Origin: an uncultured Eubacteriales bacterium | GTDB lineage: Bacteria > Bacillota > Clostridia > Oscillospirales > Oscillospiraceae | Assembly: GCA_900548625.1 (NCBI GenBank) | Contig: URLO01000042.1 | Span: 1-19,882 of the forward strand | Reading direction: 5' to 3' | DNA length: 19,882 nt | Shown: in pieces, positions 13,063-19,882 of the stretch | Position numbering within the stretch: the stretch's first letter is position 1 | Layout: every line of letters begins with the position of its first letter | The notes under the pieces: generated by a model | Databases searched by the model: none | The model's input: only the letters and a program-made list of their open reading frames with translations | What the model was told of the DNA's origin: nothing | Made by a program: the position numbers and the translations under genes

Positions 13063-14537
13063 GCCTTGAGCGTGGATATCTTTTTCAGATCGTGCAGGAA
13101 ACGCTTTGCGTTCGGAAGCCCCACGCACAGCACATATCCCGCGCAGACAGCGATCATAACGGCGAGATAGTGCATCTGCGTCGTCTCCAGCCACCGTCTG
13201 GCGGCGGAAAAGACGGCAGTGCCCCCGATGCATTCCAGCGCAAATGTCAGGAGATATTTGCAGTCAAACAGCCCGCGTATAGAGGTGTGCAGCTCCTTTG
13301 CGCTGAAATGCAGGATCGTGATTCCCAGACCGAGCGACACCAGAAGCGTTGCCAGCGCAGGCCCGGCGAAGCCCATCAGCCTGTAAAACAGGATGTTCAG
13401 AACGAAGTTCGCCGCCAGCCCAAGAAAGCCAAGCCGCATCAGCAGCTTCGTCCTTCCGGACGCAGTCAGGATCAGCGTAATGTTCGCAAAGTGGAAAATA
13501 TCGCTGACGATGTAGATGCGAAAAACCGGCAGTCCGCTGATATATTTCTCGGAATACAGCAGCCGCATCGCCTCCGGCGCCGCCGCCAGCACGCCGCACG
13601 CCAGCAGCGCGGTGGAAATGTAGGAGATCTCCAGATACGCTCTGTACGTCTCCACGGCATCGCCGTATCGCTTTGCTGCGATCTGCCGCGTGATGTGCGG
13701 GAGCAGCACCGTCATAAACGCTATGAGCAGAATGTCAAATGGCAGCACCTTGGCGGCGTTGGCGTAGATCGCAAGCGTCTGCGTATCCGAAACCGCCGAG
13801 ATCAGATACTTGTCCATGTCGCGGTTGAGCGCATTGACAAGCGTAAATACCGCCATCGGTATGCTGTATTTCAAAATGTCCCTTGTCAGGTGAAAATCGC
13901 AGGCGGCAAGCCGGATCCGGCGGCCGGAGCGGCTGAGCGACCACAGAAAAAACAGGATCTGCCCCACACTCAAGGCAGCCGCGACCGCAAGGATCAGGCC
14001 GACCTGTCTCAGGTACATGCCCGCCGTGACGGCGCACGCCAGCTGCGCCAGCGAAATGACCAGATTTCTGACAGCAAGCTGCCGCGCCTTGCCCACGGAA
14101 ACAAACAGCACCTGCAAAATGGAAATGCCGTTTTGAAGCAGCGGCAGCACCGCCGCAAACGCCAGATAGCGCCGCAGCTCCGGATTTCCGAAGTATCCGC
14201 AGATCGGCTCCGCCAGCAGGAGGATCAGCACGCCCGCAGCCGCTCCGGTGCAGCATTGCAGCGTCAGTATCGTCGCAGCGTATGCCTCCCGCTTTTCCGG
14301 CTCCGCTGCGCCGCAGTAATAGAAGTTGATGGCATCGATCAGCCCGAACATCGTCAGAGAGGCCGTTGTCGAGACGATCAGCAGGATCTGCGCATACGTT
14401 CCGTATGCGAATGTCGAGAGGTATGTTGACAGCACCCGTGTCGTTACGAGGCTCAGGCACATCGTCATTGCCCTGACCAGTGCCAGCACCGCGGCGTCAC
14501 CCGCTGCATTGCCATCCATTCGGCGAAGTTTTTTCAT
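13059..14537 (-). CDS. wzx: Wzx-type polysaccharide flippase
   Basis: A 492-residue membrane protein of the MOP superfamily with about 12-14 hydrophobic helices. It begins with the typical N-terminal pair (AAVLALVRAMTMCLSLVTTRVLS, then the GTYAQILLI helix), has the central cytosolic SIPMAVFTLVNALNRDMDKYLISA segment characteristic of lipopolysaccharide/capsule flippases, and ends with a short basic tail. It would turn undecaprenyl-diphosphate-linked repeat units to the outer face. ATG 14537 follows AGAGGAAG at 7 nt; longer N-terminal extensions would overlap the preceding glycosyltransferase gene. Its neighbours are glycosyltransferases and the polymerase upstream and capEFG downstream. Assignment to Wzx rather than a Wzk-like or teichoic acid exporter is by context. 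Confidence 0.88.
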   Translation of the reverse strand: MKKLRRMDGNAAGDAAVLALVRAMTMCLSLVTTRVLSTYLSTFAYGTYAQILLIVSTTASLTMFGLIDAINFYYCGAAEPEKREAYAATILTLQCCTGAAAGVLILLLAEPICGYFGNPELRRYLAFAAVLPLLQNGISILQVLFVSVGKARQLAVRNLVISLAQLACAVTAGMYLRQVGLILAVAAALSVGQILFFLWSLSRSGRRIRLAACDFHLTRDILKYSIPMAVFTLVNALNRDMDKYLISAVSDTQTLAIYANAAKVLPFDILLIAFMTVLLPHITRQIAAKRYGDAVETYRAYLEISYISTALLACGVLAAAPEAMRLLYSEKYISGLPVFRIYIVSDIFHFANITLILTASGRTKLLMRLGFLGLAANFVLNILFYRLMGFAGPALATLLVSLGLGITILHFSAKELHTSIRGLFDCKYLLTFALECIGGTAVFSAARRWLETTQMHYLAVMIAVCAGYVLCVGLPNAKRFLHDLKKISTLKA

Positions 14538-14563
14538 GCAAGTCTTCCTCTGTGCCGCGTGTG

Positions 14564-15844
14564 CTACAGGGCTTCGATCTCCCGCCGCACACGCGCCGCC
14601 GTTGTTTCGCGGTCGTGATTTTTCATGCCAAGCTGCCTTGCGCGCTCGGCATAGCCGGCGCGGAAGTCCGGCTCCCGGAGCAGCCTCTCCAGCCCGCGCC
14701 TCAGTTCGTCCGGATTTGCGGCTGTGACCGCTCCGTTTTCCCGCCGCAGATACTCTGATGATGTGCTGCCCTCCGGTGCATAGCAAAGGATGGGGCGTCC
14801 TGCACATAAATACTGCGCAAGCTTTGTCGAAAAAGCATAGTGCAGCCTGGAGACGATCGCCTCGTCAAAGCTCTCGACATGGATCAGGACATCCGCTCTG
14901 TCCGAAATGCCGCGAAGCGCCTGCGAGGAAACAAATCCATGATACCGTATGTGCGGATGCTGTTCCAGCCTCGTTTTGTCCTCGCCTTTTGCGTTTCCGT
15001 AGACGTCAAGGCAAAGCCCCGCCTCGATCTCCCCCAGCGCATCCGCGACCTGTATGAGCGGCGTCACCCTGCCGACGCCGAGATTTCCAAAATACGACAG
15101 CTTCAGCGAGTCATGCGCACGGTACGGCGTGCAGGTGCAGGCCGCGCTGTTATACGCGATGATCTGCCCGGTGCGCGGCGGGTACAGCGCCGCGTACCCC
15201 TCCAGAAGCGGCAGGCAGTTGAAAATGACGAGCGATGCCTGCGCATGCAGCGCCCGGTAGCGCTGCGCCGCCCGGCGATAATAGGCGCGTTCGATGCCGC
15301 TGCGTGTTTTGAGGTCGATGATGCGATAGGCCTCCGCGTTATAAAGCACCAGCTTGGCGGAGGTCCTTCCGAGCGTCCGCAGCACAAGCCGGTCCATAAA
15401 AAGGCTTTCCCCAACCATATACACAATGACCTCCGGCGCGACCGCGTCGATCCAGCGTCTGAGTTCCCCGTGCCCCCACGGACTGAGCTGCCACAAAATC
15501 TCCCGCAGCCACTTCAGCCCAAAATGATATTTGCGTTTTTTTAACCACTGCGGGATCCTGGCGGCATGTGTCTGCGCCGGTTTTTGCGCAGACGGCGCAG
15601 CCCGCTCCCGCGCGGCATCCGCCCGAAAAACATGCTCTGTCCGTTTTCCGATCAGTGCCTTCAGCATCTGCATGTCTGTCACACGGAAATACTCGTCCGC
15701 GGCAGAAAAGTCCGGCGGCTCCACATCGCAGTAGAATTCCGCTTTTTCCGCACAGCTCCACGCAGAGAGCAGGTTTTTCATCGTGATCCCGTTTGCGTTT
15801 TCATCTGAAAAGCCGCTGCGGGAAAACAATAATACCTTGCTCAA
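14564..15844 (-). CDS. GT-B glycosyltransferase (GT4-like)
   Basis: A 426-residue protein with a two-domain GT-B look. The N-terminal half (KVLLFSRSGFSDENANGITM) opens like acceptor domains of capsular glycosyltransferases. The C-terminal half carries LKLSYFGNLGVGR, RYHGFVSSQAL, DVLIHVESFDEAIVSRL and STKLAQYLCAGRPILCYAPEGS, the usual donor-nucleotide region, although the EX7E spacing is not strict. It probably adds one sugar of the repeat unit on the cytosolic face. The start is taken as TTG 15844, because its frame begins with the typical sequence LSKVLLF, GGAGGAG stands 5-6 nt before, and the TTGA overlap with the acyltransferase stop is a coupling arrangement. No ATG or GTG fits better. 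Confidence 0.8.
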   Translation of the reverse strand: MSKVLLFSRSGFSDENANGITMKNLLSAWSCAEKAEFYCDVEPPDFSAADEYFRVTDMQMLKALIGKRTEHVFRADAARERAAPSAQKPAQTHAARIPQWLKKRKYHFGLKWLREILWQLSPWGHGELRRWIDAVAPEVIVYMVGESLFMDRLVLRTLGRTSAKLVLYNAEAYRIIDLKTRSGIERAYYRRAAQRYRALHAQASLVIFNCLPLLEGYAALYPPRTGQIIAYNSAACTCTPYRAHDSLKLSYFGNLGVGRVTPLIQVADALGEIEAGLCLDVYGNAKGEDKTRLEQHPHIRYHGFVSSQALRGISDRADVLIHVESFDEAIVSRLHYAFSTKLAQYLCAGRPILCYAPEGSTSSEYLRRENGAVTAANPDELRRGLERLLREPDFRAGYAERARQLGMKNHDRETTAARVRREIEAL

Positions 15845-16386
15845 GCTTTCTCCTCCCCTTGCTCCACTCTCACCCTGTATTTCACGACGCCTGCCGGGTT
15901 GCCGCAAACCACAGCGTAAGCAGGGACATCCTTTGTAACGACTGCGGCCGCTCCGATAATGGCTCCATCTCCAATGGTGACGCCGGGTAATATTGTGACA
16001 CGGCTTCCTATCCAAACATCGTTTCCGATGTAAACCGGCTTTTCTGCCGTCCCACCTTGCTTTTGCATAGGAATATCGGTTCGTAATGTCTCGTGATTGT
16101 AGGTGTAAATAAAACACTCGCGCCCCATCATGACATAATCGCCAATAACGACCCGACCATAGAGCCTGCAGTTCTCACCGATCCCAGAATAATCTCCAAT
16201 TTCTGCTGTATGTGAAAAGTGCGCCTTTCTTTCGATGTTCACGTGTTTTCCAACCTTCGACAGCATCAATCTGGCGGCGAAGGCACGAATCTGTTTACCG
16301 CCAAGATTAATCACAGCATCGGATTTCGGCAGGTGGTTTCCAATAACACGATAAATAATGGATCCAACTATATAAGATAGGTTCAT
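15841..16386 (-). CDS. hexapeptide-repeat O-acetyltransferase (CatB/maltose O-acetyltransferase-like)
   Basis: A 181-residue left-handed beta-helix acyltransferase. Imperfect hexapeptides run from about residue 50 to 165: VNIERKAHFSHTAEIGDYSGIG, then VVIGDYVMMG, VYIGNDVWIG and VTILPGVTIGDGAIIGAAAVV. The catalytic His is in TYNHET, and the GNPAGVVK end is typical. It most likely transfers acetyl from acetyl-CoA to a hydroxyl of the polysaccharide or a precursor. ATG 16386 comes one base after the stop of the polymerase gene, whose end contains GAGGGCGG. Its base composition, with that of the polymerase, is richer in A+T than the flanking genes. Confidence 0.88.
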   Translation of the reverse strand: MNLSYIVGSIIYRVIGNHLPKSDAVINLGGKQIRAFAARLMLSKVGKHVNIERKAHFSHTAEIGDYSGIGENCRLYGRVVIGDYVMMGRECFIYTYNHETLRTDIPMQKQGGTAEKPVYIGNDVWIGSRVTILPGVTIGDGAIIGAAAVVTKDVPAYAVVCGNPAGVVKYRVRVEQGEEKA

Positions 16387-16387
16387 A

Positions 16388-17689
16388 TTATTTAACCGCC
16401 CTCTTTCCTTGCAGACAGTCTTTTTGCGGAACCGCGATTGCGATAACAGCGAGGTAAAGCAGCGTATAAACGGAAATAGAGAACATTCCCTGCAACGAAG
16501 AAAACAGCACAATGAATACGATCAAGGGGCTGTTGCTGAACAGTCTGGACGGATAGCAGCCTGCCGCAGACTTTTTCTGCATCCGGACAACCAGCGCTCC
16601 AAAGTAGAAAAGGTAGAGCGTCAAGCCGATGGCTCCAACATAATACTGAATTTCCAGAAACAGATTGTGCGTTCCTTTTTTCAAGAGCTGCGCAGACAGC
16701 CCCTTTCCAAACAGCATCGTGCCGGGAGACGAGATGATCTCGCGCCAGTATTCTTCAAACATATCCGTGCGTCCCGTCGTCAGCTCACTCACAGAAGACG
16801 CGCTCGTAATTCGATAAAGCGTCGTGGCAAACAATGTGTTGGAAAGAATGATCGCCAGAACCACCGTTCCGACGGAAAACGCCGCAGCAAAAATATAACG
16901 TCTGGCCCGGAGCAGATAGAAAAAGCATAGCCCCCAATACAGGCAAATGAGAAACAAAAATGTTTTGCTGTATGTCAGCGCGCCAAAGAAAAACATACAT
17001 ACAATTCCCGCCGAGAACAGCGCCTTCGATATATATTTTTTGAAATAGAGCAGCGTAAGCAAAACAATTGCCATGATCACAAGGGACATATAGTAATTGG
17101 GGTCGCGAAACAGGCCCTGGAAGCGCGTCAGGCTGCTGCCATAATAGGCCAAAACCTCTCTCCCGACAATTGCGGTCATTGCAGATGTTTTTCGGAACAC
17201 CAGCGCATAAACAGACGACGTTAACACGCTCAGCACAAACGCTCCAATATCCAGAAGGATGGTTTGTGTGTCTGCAAACGAGAGCATACGATGGAAGATG
17301 AGCAGCTGGCTGACGCAAAGCACAAAGCCGCTGACCGAGGATTGAATCCGCAGCATCAGATAACACACCAGAAGAAACAATACTGCCATTGCGCTGTCCA
17401 GAACCGCTCCATCCCGAACTACAAACCAGAATTCCGCGAGCAGGCTCAAAACAACGACAAGCGAGAATCCTCCCGGAAGCGCGAAAACGGTCGCTACGCT
17501 GATCAGGCAGCAGTAGTCCACACTGAAAACACGTTCATCGTATTTCATCAGACGATACATGCACATCAGGAATGCCGCATAATTCAGCAGAGAGCTCACA
17601 AACGGGGACAAGTAAATGAGCGCCAGAATCACAGAAATACCCTGTATCGGATACGTCAGCCTATCCCGAACCAATTTTCTTCGTCCCAT
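16388..17689 (-). CDS. wzy: Wzy-type O-antigen/capsule polymerase
   Basis: A 433-residue polytopic protein with about 11-12 hydrophobic helices and the features of the O-antigen ligase/polymerase (Wzy_C) group: FQGLFRDPNYYMS after a large extracellular loop, TGRTDMFEEYWREI, and GTHNLFLEIQYYVGAIG. It would polymerise the flipped repeat units outside the membrane. Sequence in this family is poorly conserved, so the call depends on topology, these motifs and position among glycosyltransferases and a flippase. ATG 17689 follows the GT4 stop by two bases and has a weak AGGA in the end of that gene. Codon use is noticeably more A+T-rich than in its neighbours, as is often true of wzy genes that move between capsule loci. 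Confidence 0.85.
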   Translation of the reverse strand: MGRRKLVRDRLTYPIQGISVILALIYLSPFVSSLLNYAAFLMCMYRLMKYDERVFSVDYCCLISVATVFALPGGFSLVVVLSLLAEFWFVVRDGAVLDSAMAVLFLLVCYLMLRIQSSVSGFVLCVSQLLIFHRMLSFADTQTILLDIGAFVLSVLTSSVYALVFRKTSAMTAIVGREVLAYYGSSLTRFQGLFRDPNYYMSLVIMAIVLLTLLYFKKYISKALFSAGIVCMFFFGALTYSKTFLFLICLYWGLCFFYLLRARRYIFAAAFSVGTVVLAIILSNTLFATTLYRITSASSVSELTTGRTDMFEEYWREIISSPGTMLFGKGLSAQLLKKGTHNLFLEIQYYVGAIGLTLYLFYFGALVVRMQKKSAAGCYPSRLFSNSPLIVFIVLFSSLQGMFSISVYTLLYLAVIAIAVPQKDCLQGKRAVK

Positions 17690-17691
17690 TT

Positions 17692-18864
17692 TTATGTTCC
17701 TATCAGTTTCTCGAGCTGAGACATCGCCTGCTTGTTGTCAATATCCATGCCTTGAATCTGCGAGCGAACCCGCTCCCGCGCACTGCGCCCCCGCAGTATT
17801 TCTTCCAAGGCGCTGTTGATCGAATCCTGCGATTGCCCGCATACCCAGCCGCAGCCGCGGCGCAGGATCATTTCCTGCGTGGAGGTCGTGGCGGTGCTCA
17901 AAACGGGAAGTCCAAGGCAGCATGCCTCGTCGATCACCATGGGCGCGGCTTCGTGAAAAGACGTCATCAGCAGCAGATCCGCATTGCGCATAAAGCGGTA
18001 CGGGTTGCTCTGACTTCCGTGGAAGATCACCGCGTCGTGAAGCCCCAGCGACTGCGCCAGCGCGCGCAGCTCCTGCTCCTTCGGGCCGCTTCCGACCAGG
18101 TGCAGCATCGCCGCAATGCCTTGCCCGCGCACGCAGGCAAGCGCGCGGAGCGCGCGGTCGATTCCCTTTTCATGCGCAAGCCGCCCGACCATGACGACAT
18201 GCAGCGCCCCGGCAGGGTAGCAGTACGGCGTCTGCTGCGAAAGCTCCCGGATCTTCCCGTATCGATGAAAATTCGGCGCCGCAACGCATCGCTCCGCCAG
18301 CTCCGGCATTGCCTGAAGGAAGGCGCGGCGGCAGCCGTCCGAGCACGCGGCGATGCGGTCAAACGCGCGATAGAGCGCATTGTTTTCCTCGCAGTTTGCG
18401 CCGCATTGCAGATAGTCGCAGTGCAGAAAAGCGATTTTCCGCGCCGCGTGAACCTTCTCCAGCACGAACTCGTTGACCCCGCCGTAAAAGCGGCGTCGGT
18501 CGCCGTTCTGCAAATACGAAATGGCGCAGTCATACTGCATCTCCAGCGGTTTTTGACTGCGCAGCAGCTGCGGCATCACTGCCCTGCGCCCGCGCAGCCT
18601 GCATGCCGCCGCCAGCACGCCGCGCGTGAGATACGCCCGGAGATCTCCGGTGCATTCCTTCTGGCTCATGCCGAGATACCGGAACAGAGAATCGCACGTC
18701 AGGACATGCACCTGCTCCGGAATGTCGCACATGTACGCGCCGACCGGTGCGAACAGCAGCAGCGTAATATCATATCGGTCCGCAGCGGACCATAAAAGGT
18801 TGCACAGACTTTTCTGTACCCCTCCGATTTTCATGTTGTTGTTTACGATCAGGACTTTTTTCAT
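17692..18864 (-). CDS. GT4-family glycosyltransferase
   Basis: A 390-residue retaining GT-B glycosyltransferase. The N-terminus VLIVNNNMKIGGVQKSL has the glycine-rich acceptor loop. The donor domain shows VVMVGRLAHEKGIDRAL (224-240), LHLVGSGPKEQEL and the EX7E motif E305-E313 in FHEAAPMVIDEA, followed by GLPVLSTATTS. These are textbook GT4 features. It probably builds part of the repeat unit on undecaprenyl diphosphate. The start ATG 18864 overlaps the GT2 stop as ATGA, so translation is coupled. The stop lies two bases before the polymerase start. Confidence 0.92.
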   Translation of the reverse strand: MKKVLIVNNNMKIGGVQKSLCNLLWSAADRYDITLLLFAPVGAYMCDIPEQVHVLTCDSLFRYLGMSQKECTGDLRAYLTRGVLAAACRLRGRRAVMPQLLRSQKPLEMQYDCAISYLQNGDRRRFYGGVNEFVLEKVHAARKIAFLHCDYLQCGANCEENNALYRAFDRIAACSDGCRRAFLQAMPELAERCVAAPNFHRYGKIRELSQQTPYCYPAGALHVVMVGRLAHEKGIDRALRALACVRGQGIAAMLHLVGSGPKEQELRALAQSLGLHDAVIFHGSQSNPYRFMRNADLLLMTSFHEAAPMVIDEACCLGLPVLSTATTSTQEMILRRGCGWVCGQSQDSINSALEEILRGRSARERVRSQIQGMDIDNKQAMSQLEKLIGT

Positions 18865-19661
18865 AGCGAATACGGCTCCAGCCGTTTCCCGCCGCGAACG
18901 CCCGCAAGCATCAGCCGGATGCGCTTTCGGCACGGGATCTGCGTCTGCTTTTTCACTCTTACCGCAAAATACAGCGCCGCAAGATGGCGCACATGCGGAA
19001 ACAGGTAGTTCATCAAAGCCCCTTTGTCATAGAAATATTTTTCGTTGCAGCCTGTAAACCAGGTGGACGTGTCTTTTCTGCATGTCCCCAGCACGGCGTC
19101 GGTCGAATACACCTTCCGTCCGCTGCGCAGGCAGTCTCTCAGAAACAGCGTGTCCTCTCCCGCGCAGTAGAGACATCCGCCGCCGAAATAGGGGCTGAAG
19201 CGGATGCCGGCATCCCGGACGGCGCGCAGCCGCACCGCAGTCACAGCCGCGCCGAAACGCATGGCGTTCCAGAGGTGCCGCCTCCGGCTTCCCGGACGGC
19301 GCCGCTCGATGACAACACCGTTTTTTGTATAATCGATCCCGAAGATCAGAACATCCGCGTCGGGATGCGCGGCAAATTCAGAAAGGAGTCGTTCCGGCAT
19401 GCCGTCTGCATAGGTTACATCATCATCGGCAAACAGCACAAATTCCGCCTCGGCTGCATCGAGCGCGGTGTTTCGGTTGATGCCGACACCGCGCGTGTCC
19501 GTGGAGATCATTCTGACCGTTCCGAACGGATAGACCTGCTCGGAAACGGCGTTGTGGTCAGTCTGATTGGCAAGGATCGCGTCGCAGGTGATGTTCATTT
19601 TCTCAACAAGGGAAAAATCCGACTGGTGCATCGTCGCGACCAGCACCTGAAGCTGTTTCAT
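18861..19661 (-). CDS. GT2-family glycosyltransferase
   Basis: A 266-residue GT-A-fold enzyme. It has the N-terminal LQVLVATMHQSDF strand, VGINRNTALDAAEAEFVLFADDDVTYADG with the metal-binding DDD at 79-81, the FGGGCLYCAGEDTLFLRDCL region carrying the likely catalytic ED, and a basic C-terminus. Its length is typical for capsule GT2 enzymes without membrane helices. It is the first gene of the tightly packed glycan block, with ATG 19661; GAGGGGAG and AGGA are both near, at unusual distances. No clear promoter is visible in the 92 bp upstream, so transcription may come from the preceding surface-protein gene or from an element I cannot see. A priming polyprenyl-phosphate sugar transferase is not in the window. 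Confidence 0.88.
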   Translation of the reverse strand: MKQLQVLVATMHQSDFSLVEKMNITCDAILANQTDHNAVSEQVYPFGTVRMISTDTRGVGINRNTALDAAEAEFVLFADDDVTYADGMPERLLSEFAAHPDADVLIFGIDYTKNGVVIERRRPGSRRRHLWNAMRFGAAVTAVRLRAVRDAGIRFSPYFGGGCLYCAGEDTLFLRDCLRSGRKVYSTDAVLGTCRKDTSTWFTGCNEKYFYDKGALMNYLFPHVRHLAALYFAVRVKKQTQIPCRKRIRLMLAGVRGGKRLEPYSL

Positions 19662-19701
19662 CTGTCCTGCACGCTCCCCTCATTTCAACGTGAACAGCGC
19701 C

Positions 19702-19735
19702 GCCTTATGCGCGGGCGGATGCCCGCGCATAAGGC
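19702..19735. repeat. perfect 15-bp GC-rich palindrome
   Basis: GCCTTATGCGCGGGC (19702-19716) and its exact reverse complement at 19721-19735 around GGAT. On the plus strand TTTGTG follows; on the minus strand no T-run follows. It stands between the surface-protein stop and the first glycosyltransferase gene, so it may be a terminator with weak tail, a transcript-stabilising stem or a binding site. Confidence 0.7.
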
Positions 19736-19745
19736 TTTGTGTGTC

Positions 19746-19769
19746 GATTCGGCTTACCGAATCATTTTT
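19746..19769 (+). terminator. small terminator-like hairpin over the surface-protein stop
   Basis: GATTCGG (19746-19752) and CCGAATC (19757-19763) with a CTTA loop, followed on the plus strand by ATTTTT. The stem includes the TAA stop codon of the minus-strand surface-protein gene. On the plus strand it could stop transcripts from the right, but no plus-strand gene is present, so its use is uncertain. Confidence 0.3.
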
Positions 19770-19882
19770 CCGTCTGCGCCGAAGCTGTAAAGTCCGGCGG
19801 GCAGCAGGCCGTTGGTCAGCGTGACCCAGTAGCTTCTGCCGTGCACGACCTCGCAGTTGGAGGTCTTGACGTAGTAGTAATC
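19754..19882 (-). CDS. C-terminal end of a surface or cell-wall protein (partial)
   Basis: Only the last 42 codons are in the window; the gene continues past 19882. The end reads DYYYVKTSNCEVVHG, then SYWVTLTNGLLPAG, then LYSFGADGKMIR and stop. I recall this aromatic/glycine repeat at the C-termini of large secreted proteins of gut clostridia, where YYYV...SYWIT..NGL.P.G.Y.F..DGKM units occur in tandem. It is probably a surface-exposed or wall-associated protein. Its function cannot be judged from this piece. Its proximity to the glycan locus suggests that the envelope region continues to the right. Confidence 0.65.
   Translation of the reverse strand, partial: DYYYVKTSNCEVVHGRSYWVTLTNGLLPAGLYSFGADGKMIR

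Noticed and set aside
12999..14429. 476-residue plus-strand frame
   Set aside because: Antisense to the wzx flippase; Arg/Gln-rich and without recognisable domains.
15845..16117. Longer N-terminus for the glycosyltransferase at 14564-15844
   Set aside because: The extension overlaps the acyltransferase in another frame and is Arg/Cys-rich; the TTG at 15844 has a ribosome site and begins the usual fold.

Overview
The window looks like a chromosomal piece of a GC-rich, Gram-positive anaerobe of the class Clostridia, most likely a gut Oscillospiraceae-type bacterium. This rests on strong Shine-Dalgarno sites (AGGAGG type), intrinsic terminators, a class B sortase, an LCP protein, a CD0519/CD1768-type membrane protein, and a C-terminal surface-protein repeat of a kind I associate with that group. 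The placement is inference from gene content; no rRNA, tRNA or other marker gene is present. I saw no insertion sequence, phage gene or CRISPR array.

Left part, mostly plus strand (1-7083). After a terminator and a well-formed sigma-A promoter come a DUF3786-type protein (323-928) and a very long kinase gene (992-3445). The latter joins an N-acetylhexosamine 1-kinase-like (APH-fold) protein to a ROK-type (actin-fold) kinase in one open frame, with a complete ribosome site and ATG kept at the junction. A bidirectional terminator follows. Next is a metal-handling module: a minus-strand protein whose N-terminal half is almost pure His-x-His repeat (3587-3934), about 790 bp of divergent non-coding DNA, then a plus-strand CsoR/RcnR-family metal sensor with its own His-rich tail (4726-5079) and a Cys-containing protein related to ferredoxin-associated domains (5091-5522). 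A frameshifted remnant and a CD0519-type polytopic membrane protein (5887-7083) finish this half.

Right part, all minus strand (19882 down to 7151). This is a Wzx/Wzy-type cell-surface polysaccharide locus. In transcription order it has the 3' end of a surface protein, a GT2 and a GT4 glycosyltransferase, a Wzy-like polymerase, a hexapeptide acyltransferase, another GT-B glycosyltransferase and a Wzx flippase. Then come three enzymes that make UDP-N-acetyl-L-fucosamine (CapE, CapF, CapG). The series ends with a 77-residue sortase B substrate with an SPQTG signal, a class B sortase and an LCP ligase. Genes overlap or lie within about 30 bp inside the GT2-to-Wzx block and inside the CapE-F-G block; gaps of 147, 73 and 85 bp separate the blocks. 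Together they would make a FucNAc-containing glycan, flip and polymerise it, and attach it to the wall (LCP). The sortase would anchor a very small peptide in the same envelope.

The most unusual items are the two-kinase fusion with its preserved internal start, the minimal sortase substrate beside its sortase and separated from it by a terminator-like stem, and the His-rich sensor/His-rich protein pair with an attenuator-like leader.
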